Positions 19,449 to 29,290 of a stretch of DNA of 64,000 nucleotides are shown here, one piece after another (position 1 is the stretch's first letter; the number at the start of each line of letters is the position of its first letter). The notes beneath the pieces are model-generated. The model made no database searches. It worked only from the letters and a program-made list of their open reading frames with translations, and was not told where the DNA came from. The stretch covers positions 1-64,000 of the forward strand of contig PIVT01000008.1 of the NCBI GenBank assembly GCA_003353845.1, written 5' to 3'. The position numbers were made by a program, and so were the translations under genes. The DNA is from Pseudomonadota bacterium. Its GTDB lineage: Bacteria > Myxococcota_A > UBA9160 > JADFDR01.

Positions 19449-21624
19449 GTCGTCGATTCAACTCGCGGATCAATTGGCTCGCCGCTTCGCTGATGACGGT
19501 GCCCGGACCGAAGATGGCTGCAGCCCCTGCCTCGTATAGAGCATCATAATCTTGAGGTGGGATCACCCCCCCGACGACAATGAGTATATCTTCCCGCCCC
19601 AAAGCTGCGAGTTCGGCGCGCAGTTCCGGAACCAGTGACAAATGCCCGGCGGCCAGCGAACTCGCTCCTACGATGTGCACATCGTTCTCGACGGCCTGAC
19701 GCGCACTTTCCGCCGGCGTCTGAAACAAGGGTCCCACATCCACATCGAACCCCAGATCCGCAAAGGCTGTGGCAATCACCTTGGCACCGCGATCATGTCC
19801 ATCCTGGCCCATCTTCGCCACCATGATCCGCGGTCGTCGCCCCTCGTTCTTCTCGAAGGCTTTCACCAACGCAGTTACTTCAGTCACTTCCGTCGCCCCC
19901 TCGCCCATCTCTTCACTATACACGCCAGAGATCGATCGAATTGTCGCTTCGTGCCGTCCAAAAACTTTTTCCATGGCGTCGCTTACTTCACCCAAGCTGG
20001 CGTGCTTACGCATGGCCTCAATGGAGAGATCGAGCAGGTTCCCCTCACCGGTATCCGCAGAGTGTGTCAAGTGGCGCAGGGCCTCCTGGCACGTCGCCTC
20101 ATTGCGCTCATCTCGCAACTGTTTCAGCCGCGCAATCTGCGCTTCTCGCACAGCTTGATTGTCCACCTGCAAAATGTCGAGTTCCTGTTCCTCATCCAGG
20201 ACATTTCGGTTGAGGCCGACGATGGTCTGCCGCCCCGTATCGATCCGCGCTTGCGTACGCGCCGCTGATTCCTCGATGCGCATCTTGGGAAGACCGGTCT
20301 CGATGGCCTTGGCCATCCCACCCAAATTCTCGACTTCCTGAATGTGACTCCAGGCGCGCTTCGCCAATTGGTTCGTCAAGCTCTCCACGTAATAACTGCC
20401 ACCCCAGGGATCGATGACCTCGCAGCTGCCCGTTTCCTGCTGCAGGAACAGCTGTGTGTTCCGCGCAATACGTGCCGAGAAATCTGTGGGCAAGGCCATG
20501 GCCTCATCCAATGCATTGGTGTGCAAACTCTGCGTGTGCCCGTGTGCGGCGGCCATGGCTTCCACACAAGTCCTCGCAACATTATTAAAGGGATCCTGCG
20601 CCGTTAAGCTCCAGCCCGATGTTTGGCAATGCGTGCGCAGAGCAGAAGACTTCGGGTTCTTGGGATTAAACTCTTTCAGGATTTTTGCCCATAACATGCG
20701 CGCAGCACGCAGTTTGGCGACTTCCATGAAGTAATTCATACCGATGCCCCAGAAGAAGCTCAGTCGCGGTGCGAAGGCATCGATCTCCAACCCTGCGTCG
20801 ATCCCTGCCCTCAAGTAGTCCAAACCATCGGCCAGGGTGTACGCCATCTCAATGTCAGCCGTCGCTCCGGCTTCTTGGATGTGGTAGCCCGAGATACTGA
20901 TGGAGTTGAACTTCGGCATATGGGAAGAGGTGAACGCAAAGATATCGCCAATGATCCGCATGGAGGGTGTCGGGGGATAGATATAGGTATTGCGAACCAT
21001 GAACTCTTTCAAAATGTCATTTTGTATCGTGCCCGCCAGTTTTGCCTGGGGCACACCCTGCTCTTCGGCGGCAACCACGTACAAGGCCAACACGGGCAGC
21101 ACGGCACCGTTCATGGTCATGGACACACTCATTTGATCCAAGGGGATCTTGTCAAAGAGAATGCGCATATCCAAAATCGAGTCGATGGCCACGCCCGCCA
21201 TTCCCACATCGCCCGACACACGGGGATTGTCGGAGTCATAGCCACGATGCGTTGCTAAATCGAAGGCGATGGACAAGCCCTTCTGTCCGGCGGCCAGGTT
21301 TCGACGATAAAAGGCGTTGCTTGCTTCTGCCGTAGAAAATCCAGCGTACTGCCGAACCGTCCACGGTCGCTGGACGTACATCGTGGGGTACGGACCCCGC
21401 AAGAAAGGAGCGACTCCCGGCACCGTATTCAAGTGTTCCAGACCTTCAAGGTCAGCCGCGGTATACATTGGGGCAACCGGTATCTGCTCGGGTGTATTCC
21501 AAACGCGCTTTGCCGCCGAGCGCGCGGAATCCTTATCGAGTTGTTGCCGCCACTCGTCCAAACTTCCTTGCGCCTCAGAACTCGCATCAAATCCGATGCT
21601 TGAAAAATCGGGAATTGAGCTCAT
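19420..21624 (-). CDS. mutB: Methylmalonyl-CoA mutase large (catalytic) subunit
   Basis: Adenosylcobalamin-dependent isomerisation of methylmalonyl-CoA and succinyl-CoA, in propionate metabolism. 734 residues from the ATG at 21624, which overlaps the mutA stop (ATGA). The TIM-barrel catalytic domain includes [22 protein letters not shown] and [15 protein letters not shown]. The C-terminal cobalamin domain has the base-off DxHxxG motif in [15 protein letters not shown] and a GG(V)IPPQD segment. Downstream meaB overlaps by 29 nt. No epimerase or propionyl-CoA carboxylase gene is in the window, and no cobalamin riboswitch was recognised upstream of the cluster. Confidence 0.97.
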   Translation of the reverse strand: MSSIPDFSSIGFDASSEAQGSLDEWRQQLDKDSARSAAKRVWNTPEQIPVAPMYTAADLEGLEHLNTVPGVAPFLRGPYPTMYVQRPWTVRQYAGFSTAEASNAFYRRNLAAGQKGLSIAFDLATHRGYDSDNPRVSGDVGMAGVAIDSILDMRILFDKIPLDQMSVSMTMNGAVLPVLALYVVAAEEQGVPQAKLAGTIQNDILKEFMVRNTYIYPPTPSMRIIGDIFAFTSSHMPKFNSISISGYHIQEAGATADIEMAYTLADGLDYLRAGIDAGLEIDAFAPRLSFFWGIGMNYFMEVAKLRAARMLWAKILKEFNPKNPKSSALRTHCQTSGWSLTAQDPFNNVARTCVEAMAAAHGHTQSLHTNALDEAMALPTDFSARIARNTQLFLQQETGSCEVIDPWGGSYYVESLTNQLAKRAWSHIQEVENLGGMAKAIETGLPKMRIEESAARTQARIDTGRQTIVGLNRNVLDEEQELDILQVDNQAVREAQIARLKQLRDERNEATCQEALRHLTHSADTGEGNLLDLSIEAMRKHASLGEVSDAMEKVFGRHEATIRSISGVYSEEMGEGATEVTEVTALVKAFEKNEGRRPRIMVAKMGQDGHDRGAKVIATAFADLGFDVDVGPLFQTPAESARQAVENDVHIVGASSLAAGHLSLVPELRAELAALGREDILIVVGGVIPPQDYDALYEAGAAAIFGPGTVISEAASQLIRELNRRLGYNEVRTK

Positions 21625-23741
21625 GACAACGCCCCCAAACAAACCATAAGTTCACCTGCAATTTTCAGGACATTCGCCCCGAGATAAATAAAGCCGTCCA
21701 CACCTGCAGCGCTTAAGGCCTCTTGATCGGCGGGCTTACCCGCCAGGAGCACGCGCTCGGCACCCGCTTCCTTTAATTTGCGCGCCGTATCCACAGCCAT
21801 CTCTGCATAGACATCGTCTGATGAGCAGATCACCGCCAGACTGGCCCCCGACTGCTTGAAGGCCTTCATCGCGTCATCGGCGGAGGCGAAACCATCATTG
21901 GTCAAGGCCCGCAGCCCACCCGCTTCGAAGAAGTTCTGCGCAAAGCCAGAGCGCGCTTTGTGTTTGGGGATGGGCCCGAGGTTTGCCAGGAAAATAGAGG
22001 GTCGCTGACCGTCTTTGGCCAGCAGCGCATCACTGGCTGCCCGCAAGGCCTCAAAGCCCTGCGCTTCCCGCCTCGCCGGCAGTGGGGAAACTTGAATCGA
22101 TTCCCCCGTGCCCTCGCCTACGAGTTCCTGCAATGTCGCTCCGGCCTGAGCGGCTTCAATGGCCAAACTCATGCGCTGCGCCGAGCCCTTCTCCGCCTTG
22201 GCAAGGGCCTCGAGTTTTTCCTGCAACTGCTTGCCGTTGCGCGCCTCTCGTTGTTCGCCGAGTAAACCGGCGGCTTGTGCGCGCAGCGCAGTCAGATCCG
22301 CGGCCTCTTTCTCGAGGGGTTTGTCATCCAAATTTGCGAATTCACTCACACCGGTAATCGCATCTTTGCGGGTGGCAATGGCCAATTCCCTGGCGGCGTA
22401 AACTTCGTTGACTTGATCCGCTACGGCACCGCTCAGCAAGGATTGGATCATTCCACCCTTGGATTCAAACTCCTGGAACAAGGCCCAAGCCGCACGAGCC
22501 AATTGATCGGTCAGGGATTCGACGTACCAGCTGCCTCCCGCCGGATCCGTAACCCGACGCAAATGTGTCTCTTCCTTGAGTAGGACCTGAGAATTCAAGG
22601 CCACTCTGCGGCTGAACTCATCGGGAAGACCAATGGCTTCGTCGAAAGGCGACGATGCCAGACTGTCCGCGCCACCCACGGCCGATGCGAAACCCTCAAC
22701 GGTGGTGCGCAACATATTCGCCCATGGATCGCTTACGGTTTTAGAAAACGCCGAGGTGCGGGCGTGAATCTTCATCTGGAATTCTTCCGCTGCCCCTCCG
22801 CAGGCCGCAAACACTTTGGCCCAACACAGACGTGCCGCTCGCAGCTTGGCGATACCGGTAAAGAAATCCCGTCCCGTGCTAAAACTAAATTGCATTTGCC
22901 CAAGGGCTTGTTCCAAGGACAAACCCGCCGCTTCCAAGGCCTTCAGATAGGCAAGCCCTGTGGACAATGCATAGGCAATTTCTTGTACGGCCGATCCGCC
23001 TGCGTCGTGCACTGGAGCACTGGAGACAGAGCAGCTTTGCAGTTTTGGAGCGTGTTCCGCCGCCCATGCAGCCAAGCCACCCAGTTCTTTCAAACTCTCT
23101 TCAACCGAGGTCGGAAGGACGCCCTCAGAGGCCAACGCCGCCAACGGATCGCAACAGATCACACCCTGGATCTGATCCAGGGCCACACCCTGCTCTTGAA
23201 AGGCAGCCACCCAAAGGGCGGCCACGCTGGCTGAACTTGCGCCGGCGTCTAGACAGACAGGAAGTTGCCCTGCATTTTCCGGCGGGAGTAACGCTTTTAA
23301 TTGCGCAACCGAACTCCCCATTAAACCTTCGACACCCGAATCGGCTTGGGGTGAATCAGAATCCTGACCCGCGCGCGTCGCACGATCAAAACACAGGATA
23401 AAGGCACCCGCTCCTTGCTTCGTTTCCGTGCTAATGGCCTCTTGCGTCTTACGCGCGTCGGGATGCGCATGTTCCTGGCAAAGGGTCCAACCCCGTCCAT
23501 CAGCACCCGCGGCCTTCACACCACGCACAAAAGGGAAAAATCCGGGGTAGCCCTCTGCGCCTTTCTTGACGGATGAATTCTTCACATCGTAAAGAGGAAA
23601 CACCGAATAGCCTTCATGCCGTCGGGTCATGAGTTTCTTTTCAAAGGGGGCGCCTTTTAAGCCCTCTTCCACTAGCTCTCTCCACTCTTCAGTGGAAAGG
23701 GGTGGGAATTCGTTTAGTCGTTCATCCTTGGCTTCGCTCAT
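21621..23741 (-). CDS. mutA: Methylmalonyl-CoA mutase small subunit
   Basis: Non-catalytic partner of the MutAB heterodimer, 706 residues from the ATG at 23741 (a GGAAGAGGG stretch just upstream; another ATG at 23759). It keeps the barrel fold with [30 protein letters not shown] and the [17 protein letters not shown] block shared with MutB. The C-terminal cobalamin-like domain lacks DxHxxG, reading [12 protein letters not shown], as is normal for the small subunit. It heads the mutA-mutB-meaB operon. The N-terminus and helical linker are Ala/Glu-rich. Confidence 0.93.
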   Translation of the reverse strand: MSEAKDERLNEFPPLSTEEWRELVEEGLKGAPFEKKLMTRRHEGYSVFPLYDVKNSSVKKGAEGYPGFFPFVRGVKAAGADGRGWTLCQEHAHPDARKTQEAISTETKQGAGAFILCFDRATRAGQDSDSPQADSGVEGLMGSSVAQLKALLPPENAGQLPVCLDAGASSASVAALWVAAFQEQGVALDQIQGVICCDPLAALASEGVLPTSVEESLKELGGLAAWAAEHAPKLQSCSVSSAPVHDAGGSAVQEIAYALSTGLAYLKALEAAGLSLEQALGQMQFSFSTGRDFFTGIAKLRAARLCWAKVFAACGGAAEEFQMKIHARTSAFSKTVSDPWANMLRTTVEGFASAVGGADSLASSPFDEAIGLPDEFSRRVALNSQVLLKEETHLRRVTDPAGGSWYVESLTDQLARAAWALFQEFESKGGMIQSLLSGAVADQVNEVYAARELAIATRKDAITGVSEFANLDDKPLEKEAADLTALRAQAAGLLGEQREARNGKQLQEKLEALAKAEKGSAQRMSLAIEAAQAGATLQELVGEGTGESIQVSPLPARREAQGFEALRAASDALLAKDGQRPSIFLANLGPIPKHKARSGFAQNFFEAGGLRALTNDGFASADDAMKAFKQSGASLAVICSSDDVYAEMAVDTARKLKEAGAERVLLAGKPADQEALSAAGVDGFIYLGANVLKIAGELMVCLGALS

Positions 23742-23921
23742 CTTCCCTCTTCCATTCATTCCGGCTCACAGAGGCTCATTCACTGCCTGTTCGTAAGTAC
23801 CTGTCAACGAGTGCCGCAACAAGTGCCAGCGCATGGGCAATCTAGCGGACGCAACGGATCCCTGACACTTTTGTCGAGTTGGAAATAAGCGCGGGGATCA
23901 AGCGCAGGAGTGAGCAATTTC

Positions 23922-24218
23922 TTAGTAAATCCGATAGATTCCGTGCGAATACCAGGGTCCGCACCACCCCCAACCCGTCAGAAAACGATATCTCCTGTGC
24001 ATGAGAGGCGCAAAATAACCGACCGAATCCTCATGAAATCCAGTCAAGCCCTGAACTCCGCCCAAGACGATGCCCACGACGAATGGGACGCTGAAAGTGA
24101 TTCCTTTCCATGGCCGATGGAAGAACTCACCCTTCCCGAGACTTGGTGGCTTGTTTTGCGGCCAACCGTCAACGTCAGCCAGGTGGGTGGCACGACCTGG
24201 AACAAGTACCCCACGCAA
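23922..24218 (-). CDS. Possible small membrane protein in a 500-bp spacer
   Basis: The spacer 23742-24259 between mutA and the DUF4185-type gene is weakly coding at best. This frame (TTG start, 98 residues) has a hydrophobic stretch FSVPFVVGIVLGGVQG and an aromatic C-terminus (RRYRFLTGWGWCGPWY). The opposite strand is also open (24033-24227, from an ATG). No ribosome site with good spacing is seen for either, and no family is recognised. The mutA promoter must lie in the remaining part (23742-23921), where only a TTGACA (23807-23802) with a poor -10 is visible. Confidence 0.25.
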   Translation of the reverse strand: MRGVLVPGRATHLADVDGWPQNKPPSLGKGEFFHRPWKGITFSVPFVVGIVLGGVQGLTGFHEDSVGYFAPLMHRRYRFLTGWGWCGPWYSHGIYRIY

Positions 24219-24259
24219 CCAAGCTAAACCCCACCACCAATCTGTTTCCGAAGGCCCAT

Positions 24260-25477
24260 TTACCAGGGCTGCGGCATTTTGGCTTTCTGCAAACGCTGCA
24301 CCTCCGGCCGATACAAATCCATCCGCTGCATCAAACGCCTCAAGGTGACCCAGGGGTCCTCATCGGGCTGCGGCAATACATTGCAGACGTAACTAATGAC
24401 AAGGCTGTCGCGAGTAGAAAACTGTGCATGCTCCTTACCCGCGTAACAAAAGCTACCGGGAAGCGTTTGCTTCTCGCGAGGATCCATTAGTTCGACGGGC
24501 CTCGACCAGGGGCCCTGCAATTCTTCCGCCAGCCGCATGACCACCTTACCCGCGCCAATACCAGAACTAGAGGAGGCGGTGGTGGCCACGGTGCTGTACA
24601 CCGCCACCCAACGCTGTACATCGGGATGAAAATTGACGCTCATTTCTGTGGCTGAATCGTCCATCAGGACCGCCGCATCGGCCACCGACACCCCCTGTTG
24701 CCAAGTGCCATCCTTCGTGAACTGCTCTACCTCGCCCGTCAAGGCAAAAAAATCAGCCTGCAAATCCTCAACAGGGATCCGGACCAAAGCGCGCTTATTA
24801 TCCTGTGCACGAAAACTGTAGAAATAGAGAAAGCCCTCGTGCAACACCATGGCGCTGCCCAGGAACATGGAAGTGCTGCGAGAGAGCGTGGTGATCTCGG
24901 CGCGCCACTGATCAGGCTCGTCTCGCCAATTGGCAATTCGAGCTAATTTCATTCCCCTCAAAACGAAGGGCAGCCCCAGCGGAGGTTGGGGGTCACTGGA
25001 CTCGGCAACCAACAGACCGACATACAAAACCTCGTCAATCAATTCCCCATCAAAGGGCCAATAGAACTGACCGGGTTCGAGAGACGGGAAAAATTCTGCA
25101 GGCTCACCGCCAGTGTTCGAGTTCCAAAAATAATCGATCTGCCAGCCCTGATCGGAATCGCAGCTGGAGATGGCGATGCTGTTATGGATCAAGCTGCTTG
25201 TTTCTCGCGTTGACTCAGAAGAGGAGCCGACAAAGCTATCGCCAAACAACCACAAGCTGCGCCCCTCTTCCACCAGCGGAACAGAGTACGCCGCATCCCC
25301 TCCCAACCAACCCTCTTTGTAGGGGAACTCGGGGAGACAATTGACGAAGGCACTCTTTTTAAAAGACGGAACAACAGGTGAGAGAGGTGTCGCGCAGCTC
25401 AGGCCGAGATAAAGGGCTGTTCCTAGAAGGACAGCTTTCGACCCGAATGGATTATCGAAGGAGCTAGTGATAGCCAA
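24260..25477 (-). CDS. DUF4185-like exported (lipo)protein
   Basis: About 405 residues if started at the TTG 25477. The frame continues 38 codons upstream into era, but that part is Arg-rich and unlike a protein start. The N-terminus then reads as a signal sequence (SKAVLLGTALYLGLSCA), with Cys as a possible lipidation site though the lipobox is atypical. The body has GWLGGDAAYSVPL...LWLFGDSFVG...LIHNSIAI and later YSFRAQDNK and KEHAQF, resembling DUF4185/DUF5005 beta-propeller-like secreted proteins. Function unknown; extracellular carbohydrate-related roles have been proposed for relatives. The 14-nt overlap with era suggests the gene is the last of the era operon. Confidence 0.6.
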   Translation of the reverse strand: MAITSSFDNPFGSKAVLLGTALYLGLSCATPLSPVVPSFKKSAFVNCLPEFPYKEGWLGGDAAYSVPLVEEGRSLWLFGDSFVGSSSESTRETSSLIHNSIAISSCDSDQGWQIDYFWNSNTGGEPAEFFPSLEPGQFYWPFDGELIDEVLYVGLLVAESSDPQPPLGLPFVLRGMKLARIANWRDEPDQWRAEITTLSRSTSMFLGSAMVLHEGFLYFYSFRAQDNKRALVRIPVEDLQADFFALTGEVEQFTKDGTWQQGVSVADAAVLMDDSATEMSVNFHPDVQRWVAVYSTVATTASSSSGIGAGKVVMRLAEELQGPWSRPVELMDPREKQTLPGSFCYAGKEHAQFSTRDSLVISYVCNVLPQPDEDPWVTLRRLMQRMDLYRPEVQRLQKAKMPQPW

Positions 25478-26345
25478 GTTTCTCAATCCGCGTCTTCTTC
25501 TTGATCCAAGTCGGGTCCACCCGGACCCGCAGTTCGAGATACACCTTGGTGCCCAGGAGCAACTCGATCTTTTGTCGTGCATGGATACCAATCTGCCGAA
25601 TCATGGAACCATTCTTGCCAATGACCATACGTTTCTGCGATTCGCGCACGGTAAAGATGGTCGCCGCAATCTTGATCAGATCGTCTCGAGACTCATCAAA
25701 GGATTCTACTTGCACCGCGATGGCATAGGGCAATTCTTGGGAGAGTTCCCGATAGCAGGCCTCGCGCACGTACTCGCTCACCAAGAAACGCTGAGAGCGA
25801 TCCGTTAATTGATCCTCTGGATAAAAAGGTGCGCCTTCGGGCAGGCAGGCTTCGACCTGGTCCATCAGTTCATCCAACCCCGTTTTGCGCACGGCCGAGA
25901 CCGAGCAAAGTTCCTGCCCTTCCAGCCCGGGCGGAGGCCACTCCATCTTATTGCATTCTTTGCGATCCGCTTGGGTTCCAACGATGAAGGTCTTGGTTCC
26001 TTTCTCTTTCAAATGCGTCAGCAAGAAGTCATGAAGGGGCCTCCAGCCCTTGCTGCGATCGACGAGTAACAAAGCCACATCGCAATCGGCGGCCGCTTCT
26101 GCGGCTGCTTCGTTCATGGCTTCAGATAAAGCCCCTTTGCCTTTGTGAACTCCCGGCGTATCCGTCAAGAGAATCTGTGAACACTCTCGATTCAAGATCC
26201 CGAGAATACGACTCCGCGTCGTCTGCGGCTTCGGCGTCACGATGGCCAGGTTTTCACCCAGCAAGGCATTCATCAATGTCGATTTTCCCGCATTGGGCAA
26301 ACCCAACAACGCGACAATGCCCGATCGATAAACCCTTTCAGACAT
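25464..26345 (-). CDS. era: GTPase Era
   Basis: Essential GTPase for 16S rRNA 3'-end maturation and 30S assembly. 293 residues: the G-domain with GLPNAGKSTLMNALLGE (G1), DTPGV (G3) and TQAD (G4 position, NKxD usually), then the KH domain with VIGKNGSMIRQIGIHARQKIELLLG and the usual terminal KLGYH. G4 reading as GTQADRKE is a mild departure from NKxD. It overlaps rnc by 8 nt, the widely conserved rnc-era arrangement. Confidence 0.97.
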   Translation of the reverse strand: MSERVYRSGIVALLGLPNAGKSTLMNALLGENLAIVTPKPQTTRSRILGILNRECSQILLTDTPGVHKGKGALSEAMNEAAAEAAADCDVALLLVDRSKGWRPLHDFLLTHLKEKGTKTFIVGTQADRKECNKMEWPPPGLEGQELCSVSAVRKTGLDELMDQVEACLPEGAPFYPEDQLTDRSQRFLVSEYVREACYRELSQELPYAIAVQVESFDESRDDLIKIAATIFTVRESQKRMVIGKNGSMIRQIGIHARQKIELLLGTKVYLELRVRVDPTWIKKKTRIEKLGYH

Positions 26346-27033
26346 CCTCAGTCCCCTCGGCCCTCAGCGCATTGCTTGCAGCATCTCGCTCGGCAATGCG
26401 TTTGGAGCGGCCTACCCCTTGCGCCAACACGCGATCTTCAAGTGTTACTTCAACCAAGAAACGTTCAGGGTCGTCATCCACTCCACTATCGGACAACATG
26501 CGATAGCGAGGAGTGCAATGATGGCTGGCATGCGCCCATTCTTGAAAGCGTGTTTTTACATCTCGCTCGGGCTCAGAGGCATCGCTCGCCAACCCTTCAG
26601 CAAACTCAGCACGCACAAAGCGAGAAACCGCAGGCAATCCACCATCCAAATACAAGGCACCGATCAAGGCTTCGAGCAAATTCCCCAAGATGGAATCTTT
26701 GTCCACACCACCGGTTTGAAGCTCAGTTTTTCCAAGCCTCAGGTGCATGTGCAAACCCAATCGCCGCGTATGAACCGCCAGTTCTTTGGTGTTCACCATT
26801 TGCGCACGGGCTCGCGTGAGTTCTCCCTCTTCCCAATCGGGGTGCACGACAAACAGTTCTTCGGCAACGACCAGATCCAATACCGCATCTCCCAAGTATT
26901 CCAAGCGCTCATTGCCACGTCCTTGGTTCACCTCATGGGCGTAGGAGGGATGAGAAAGTGCAGTCTCCACCAGTGTCGAATCGGAAAATTCATGACCCAG
27001 TACTGCTTCGATATCAGAAAAAGGAGTTGTCAT
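26338..27033 (-). CDS. rnc: Ribonuclease III
   Basis: Double-stranded-RNA endonuclease for rRNA processing. 231 residues. The RNase III signature NERLEYLGDAVLDLVVAEELF and the acidic EALIGALYLDGG are intact, so it should be catalytic. The C-terminal dsRBD follows (DVKTRFQEWAHA...VEVTLEDRVLAQGVGRSKRIAERDAA). Its ATG directly follows the mnmA stop codon with no gap, and its 3' end overlaps era, so mnmA-rnc-era translation is tightly packed. Confidence 0.97.
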   Translation of the reverse strand: MTTPFSDIEAVLGHEFSDSTLVETALSHPSYAHEVNQGRGNERLEYLGDAVLDLVVAEELFVVHPDWEEGELTRARAQMVNTKELAVHTRRLGLHMHLRLGKTELQTGGVDKDSILGNLLEALIGALYLDGGLPAVSRFVRAEFAEGLASDASEPERDVKTRFQEWAHASHHCTPRYRMLSDSGVDDDPERFLVEVTLEDRVLAQGVGRSKRIAERDAASNALRAEGTEDV

Positions 27034-28089
27034 CTAAGCAATCCACCCACCACCGAGCACTTTGTCTCCGTCATAAAAAACAGCGGCCTGACCCGGCGTA
27101 ACCGAACGCACAGGCGAATCAAAATACACCCGCACTTGATCGTCAGCCATGATCTGAAGCTCCGCTTCGGCGCCCGCGTGTCCATGGCGCACGCGCACTT
27201 GCGCCCTAATCAAACCCTCGGGAGGTTTACCGGCAATCCAATTGACTCGGCGCACCTGCGCTTCTTTAGAATCCAGTTCATGCGCATCTCCGACCACCAC
27301 CCGGTTATTCTCGACATCCAGGTCCGTCACATAGAGCCGCTCGGGAGAGGCGATCCCAAGACCCTTTCTTTGCCCCACTGTAAATTGATGCAGGCCACGG
27401 TGCTCACCCAACACCTCCCCAGCAGAATTCACAATATCTCCTCGGCCCGGCAATTCATCGGGGAAATAACGCTCCACAATCTGGACGTAATGACCTTCGG
27501 GCACAAAGCAAATCTCTTGACTCTCGGGTTTATCCGCAGTGGTCAGGCCTGATTTTCGCGCGTGTTCTCTCACCTCAGCCTTGGTCATCTCGCCTAAAGG
27601 AAAGGAGATTCGCCGAAGCTGTTCCTGGCCCAACTCAAAAAGAAAATAGCTTTGATCCTTCTTCTCGTACTGCCCTCGATACAACTCCAACAAACCACTC
27701 TCTTCATTCTGGCGAATTTGTGCGAAATGCCCGGTGACGATGCTATCGGCGCCCAAGGCCTCGGCTCGTTCCAGCAGGTAACGAAACTTGAAGCGCGAAT
27801 TACAACCCACACAAGGAATGGGTGTCTCTCCACGCAGATAGGATGCGGCGAAAGGACGAATCACCTCCTCTTCAAACTCATCCTTGTAATTGGCTACGTA
27901 AAACCGAATACCCAATCGCTCGGCGACGCGGCGGGCGTCTTCGGTATCATCCAAAGAGCAACAGCGTGAAGCCCCCTTGACCAAGGACATGGTGATGCCC
28001 ACCACCTCGTGACCCGCATCAACCATCATGGCTGCGGCCACCGAGGAATCGACACCTCCCGACATCGCAACGATCACACGGCTACCCAT
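27034..28089 (-). CDS. mnmA: tRNA-specific 2-thiouridylase MnmA
   Basis: Introduces s2 at U34 of tRNA-Lys, -Glu and -Gln using persulfide sulfur. 351 residues from the ATG at 28089. P-loop [12 protein letters not shown]. The first catalytic Cys is in IPCVGCNSRFKF and the second in SQEICFVPEGHY, both present. The 15-codon upstream extension in the desulfurase overlap was not used. It overlaps the cysteine desulfurase gene by 8 nt, which points to that enzyme as its sulfur source. Confidence 0.96.
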   Translation of the reverse strand: MGSRVIVAMSGGVDSSVAAAMMVDAGHEVVGITMSLVKGASRCCSLDDTEDARRVAERLGIRFYVANYKDEFEEEVIRPFAASYLRGETPIPCVGCNSRFKFRYLLERAEALGADSIVTGHFAQIRQNEESGLLELYRGQYEKKDQSYFLFELGQEQLRRISFPLGEMTKAEVREHARKSGLTTADKPESQEICFVPEGHYVQIVERYFPDELPGRGDIVNSAGEVLGEHRGLHQFTVGQRKGLGIASPERLYVTDLDVENNRVVVGDAHELDSKEAQVRRVNWIAGKPPEGLIRAQVRVRHGHAGAEAELQIMADDQVRVYFDSPVRSVTPGQAAVFYDGDKVLGGGWIA

Positions 28090-29290
28090 GGCTGCCCGTC
28101 CCGTTTCTGCTTGAGGCCCGCACCCTGGAAACAATCTGGGGCAAGAGTTCGCCCAATCGTCGAATTTGATCCTGCGTCACTCCCTCACCCAGACTGAAGC
28201 GCACTGCCGATCGAGCCTCCGCCGGGCTCCGTCCCATGGCCGTCAACACATGAGAAGGATCCAGAGAACCCGAAGAACAAGCCGCACCACTGGAAACGCA
28301 GACGCCCTCCAAATCCAAGGCTTCGACGAGCACCCTTCCATCCAGCTCAGCGAAACCGACATTGAGGGTGTTGCACAAACCGGTCGATAGGTTCGAATTC
28401 AGAGACACCGTCGGGTCCGCGGCTCGAATCAGCTCCCAGAGCAGATCACGCAGCGCGCCCCACTCTTGAAGGCGTTGCACGCGGCGCTCCTTGGTTATGC
28501 GACAGGCCATCCCCATGCCCAGAATGCCCGTCACATTTTCGGTACCCGCGCGCAATCCACGCTCTTGTGGCCCTCCTCGAATCAAGGGCGTGAGAGATCG
28601 TCCCTCTTTTACAATCAAGGCACCCACGCCCTTGGGTCCACCCAATTTATGCGCCGACAGTGACAGGGAATCCACGCCCAGCCGCGAGAAATCGATCTCT
28701 TGCGTCGCCAATGCTTGAACCGCATCCACATGAATCCAGGGAGGCTCACTGGCTGATGTCGGGGTCACAGCTTGGGTCGCGGCCTGTGCCAAACCCGCAA
28801 TGGGATGAACCACACCGGTTTCGTTGTTGGCCCACAAGAAACAACACAAGGCGGTCTCGGGTCGCAAGCTGGCGAGAACCTCCGACCCAGACAAACATCC
28901 TTGAGCATCGACAGACAGCAAGCTGATTTGCAAACCTTCTTTTTCCAACTGAAGCACGGGATCCATGACGGATGCGTGATCCGCAGACCCGATGCTGACA
29001 TGCCTTCTCTCCAAGCCGGCGACCGCTCCCATTTTTGTCGGGAAGGCAGAATGAATCACCGTGGCATTGGATTCGGTTGCGCCAGAAGTAAAGAGGACTT
29101 CAGACGGTTGTGCGCCCAGGAAATCGGCCACCTGACCTCGTGCCACTTCCAGTGCGGCTCGAGCTCTTGCCCCGGCCTGATGCGGACTCGACGGATTCCC
29201 CCCCAATTCGCGCAGGGCTTCTGCCATGCAGCTCGCCACTTCAGGCAAGACCGGACTGGTCGCATTATGATCGAGGTAGATTTCACTCAC
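28082..29290 (-). CDS. Cysteine desulfurase (NifS/IscS family)
   Basis: PLP enzyme that moves sulfur from cysteine to an active-site persulfide. 402 residues. The N-terminus is IYLDHNATSPV. The PLP lysine is in SLSAHKLGGPKGVGAL and the catalytic Cys in SSGAACSSGSLDPSHVL, the loop type of NifS/IscS group I enzymes. No iscU, iscA or iscR is adjacent; the next gene is mnmA with an 8-nt overlap. The inferred main role is therefore tRNA thiolation, though Fe-S supply cannot be excluded. It overlaps the end of brkB by 8 nt. Confidence 0.93.
   Translation of the reverse strand: MSEIYLDHNATSPVLPEVASCMAEALRELGGNPSSPHQAGARARAALEVARGQVADFLGAQPSEVLFTSGATESNATVIHSAFPTKMGAVAGLERRHVSIGSADHASVMDPVLQLEKEGLQISLLSVDAQGCLSGSEVLASLRPETALCCFLWANNETGVVHPIAGLAQAATQAVTPTSASEPPWIHVDAVQALATQEIDFSRLGVDSLSLSAHKLGGPKGVGALIVKEGRSLTPLIRGGPQERGLRAGTENVTGILGMGMACRITKERRVQRLQEWGALRDLLWELIRAADPTVSLNSNLSTGLCNTLNVGFAELDGRVLVEALDLEGVCVSSGAACSSGSLDPSHVLTAMGRSPAEARSAVRFSLGEGVTQDQIRRLGELLPQIVSRVRASSRNGTGSHG

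Noticed and set aside
23816-23828. Sigma-54-like TGGCAC...TTGC upstream of mutA
   Set aside because: The GG and GC are 8 bp apart instead of 10, so it does not fit the sigma-54 element.
26419-27552. 377-codon open frame on the plus strand
   Set aside because: It is antisense to rnc and mnmA, both of which have full motifs.
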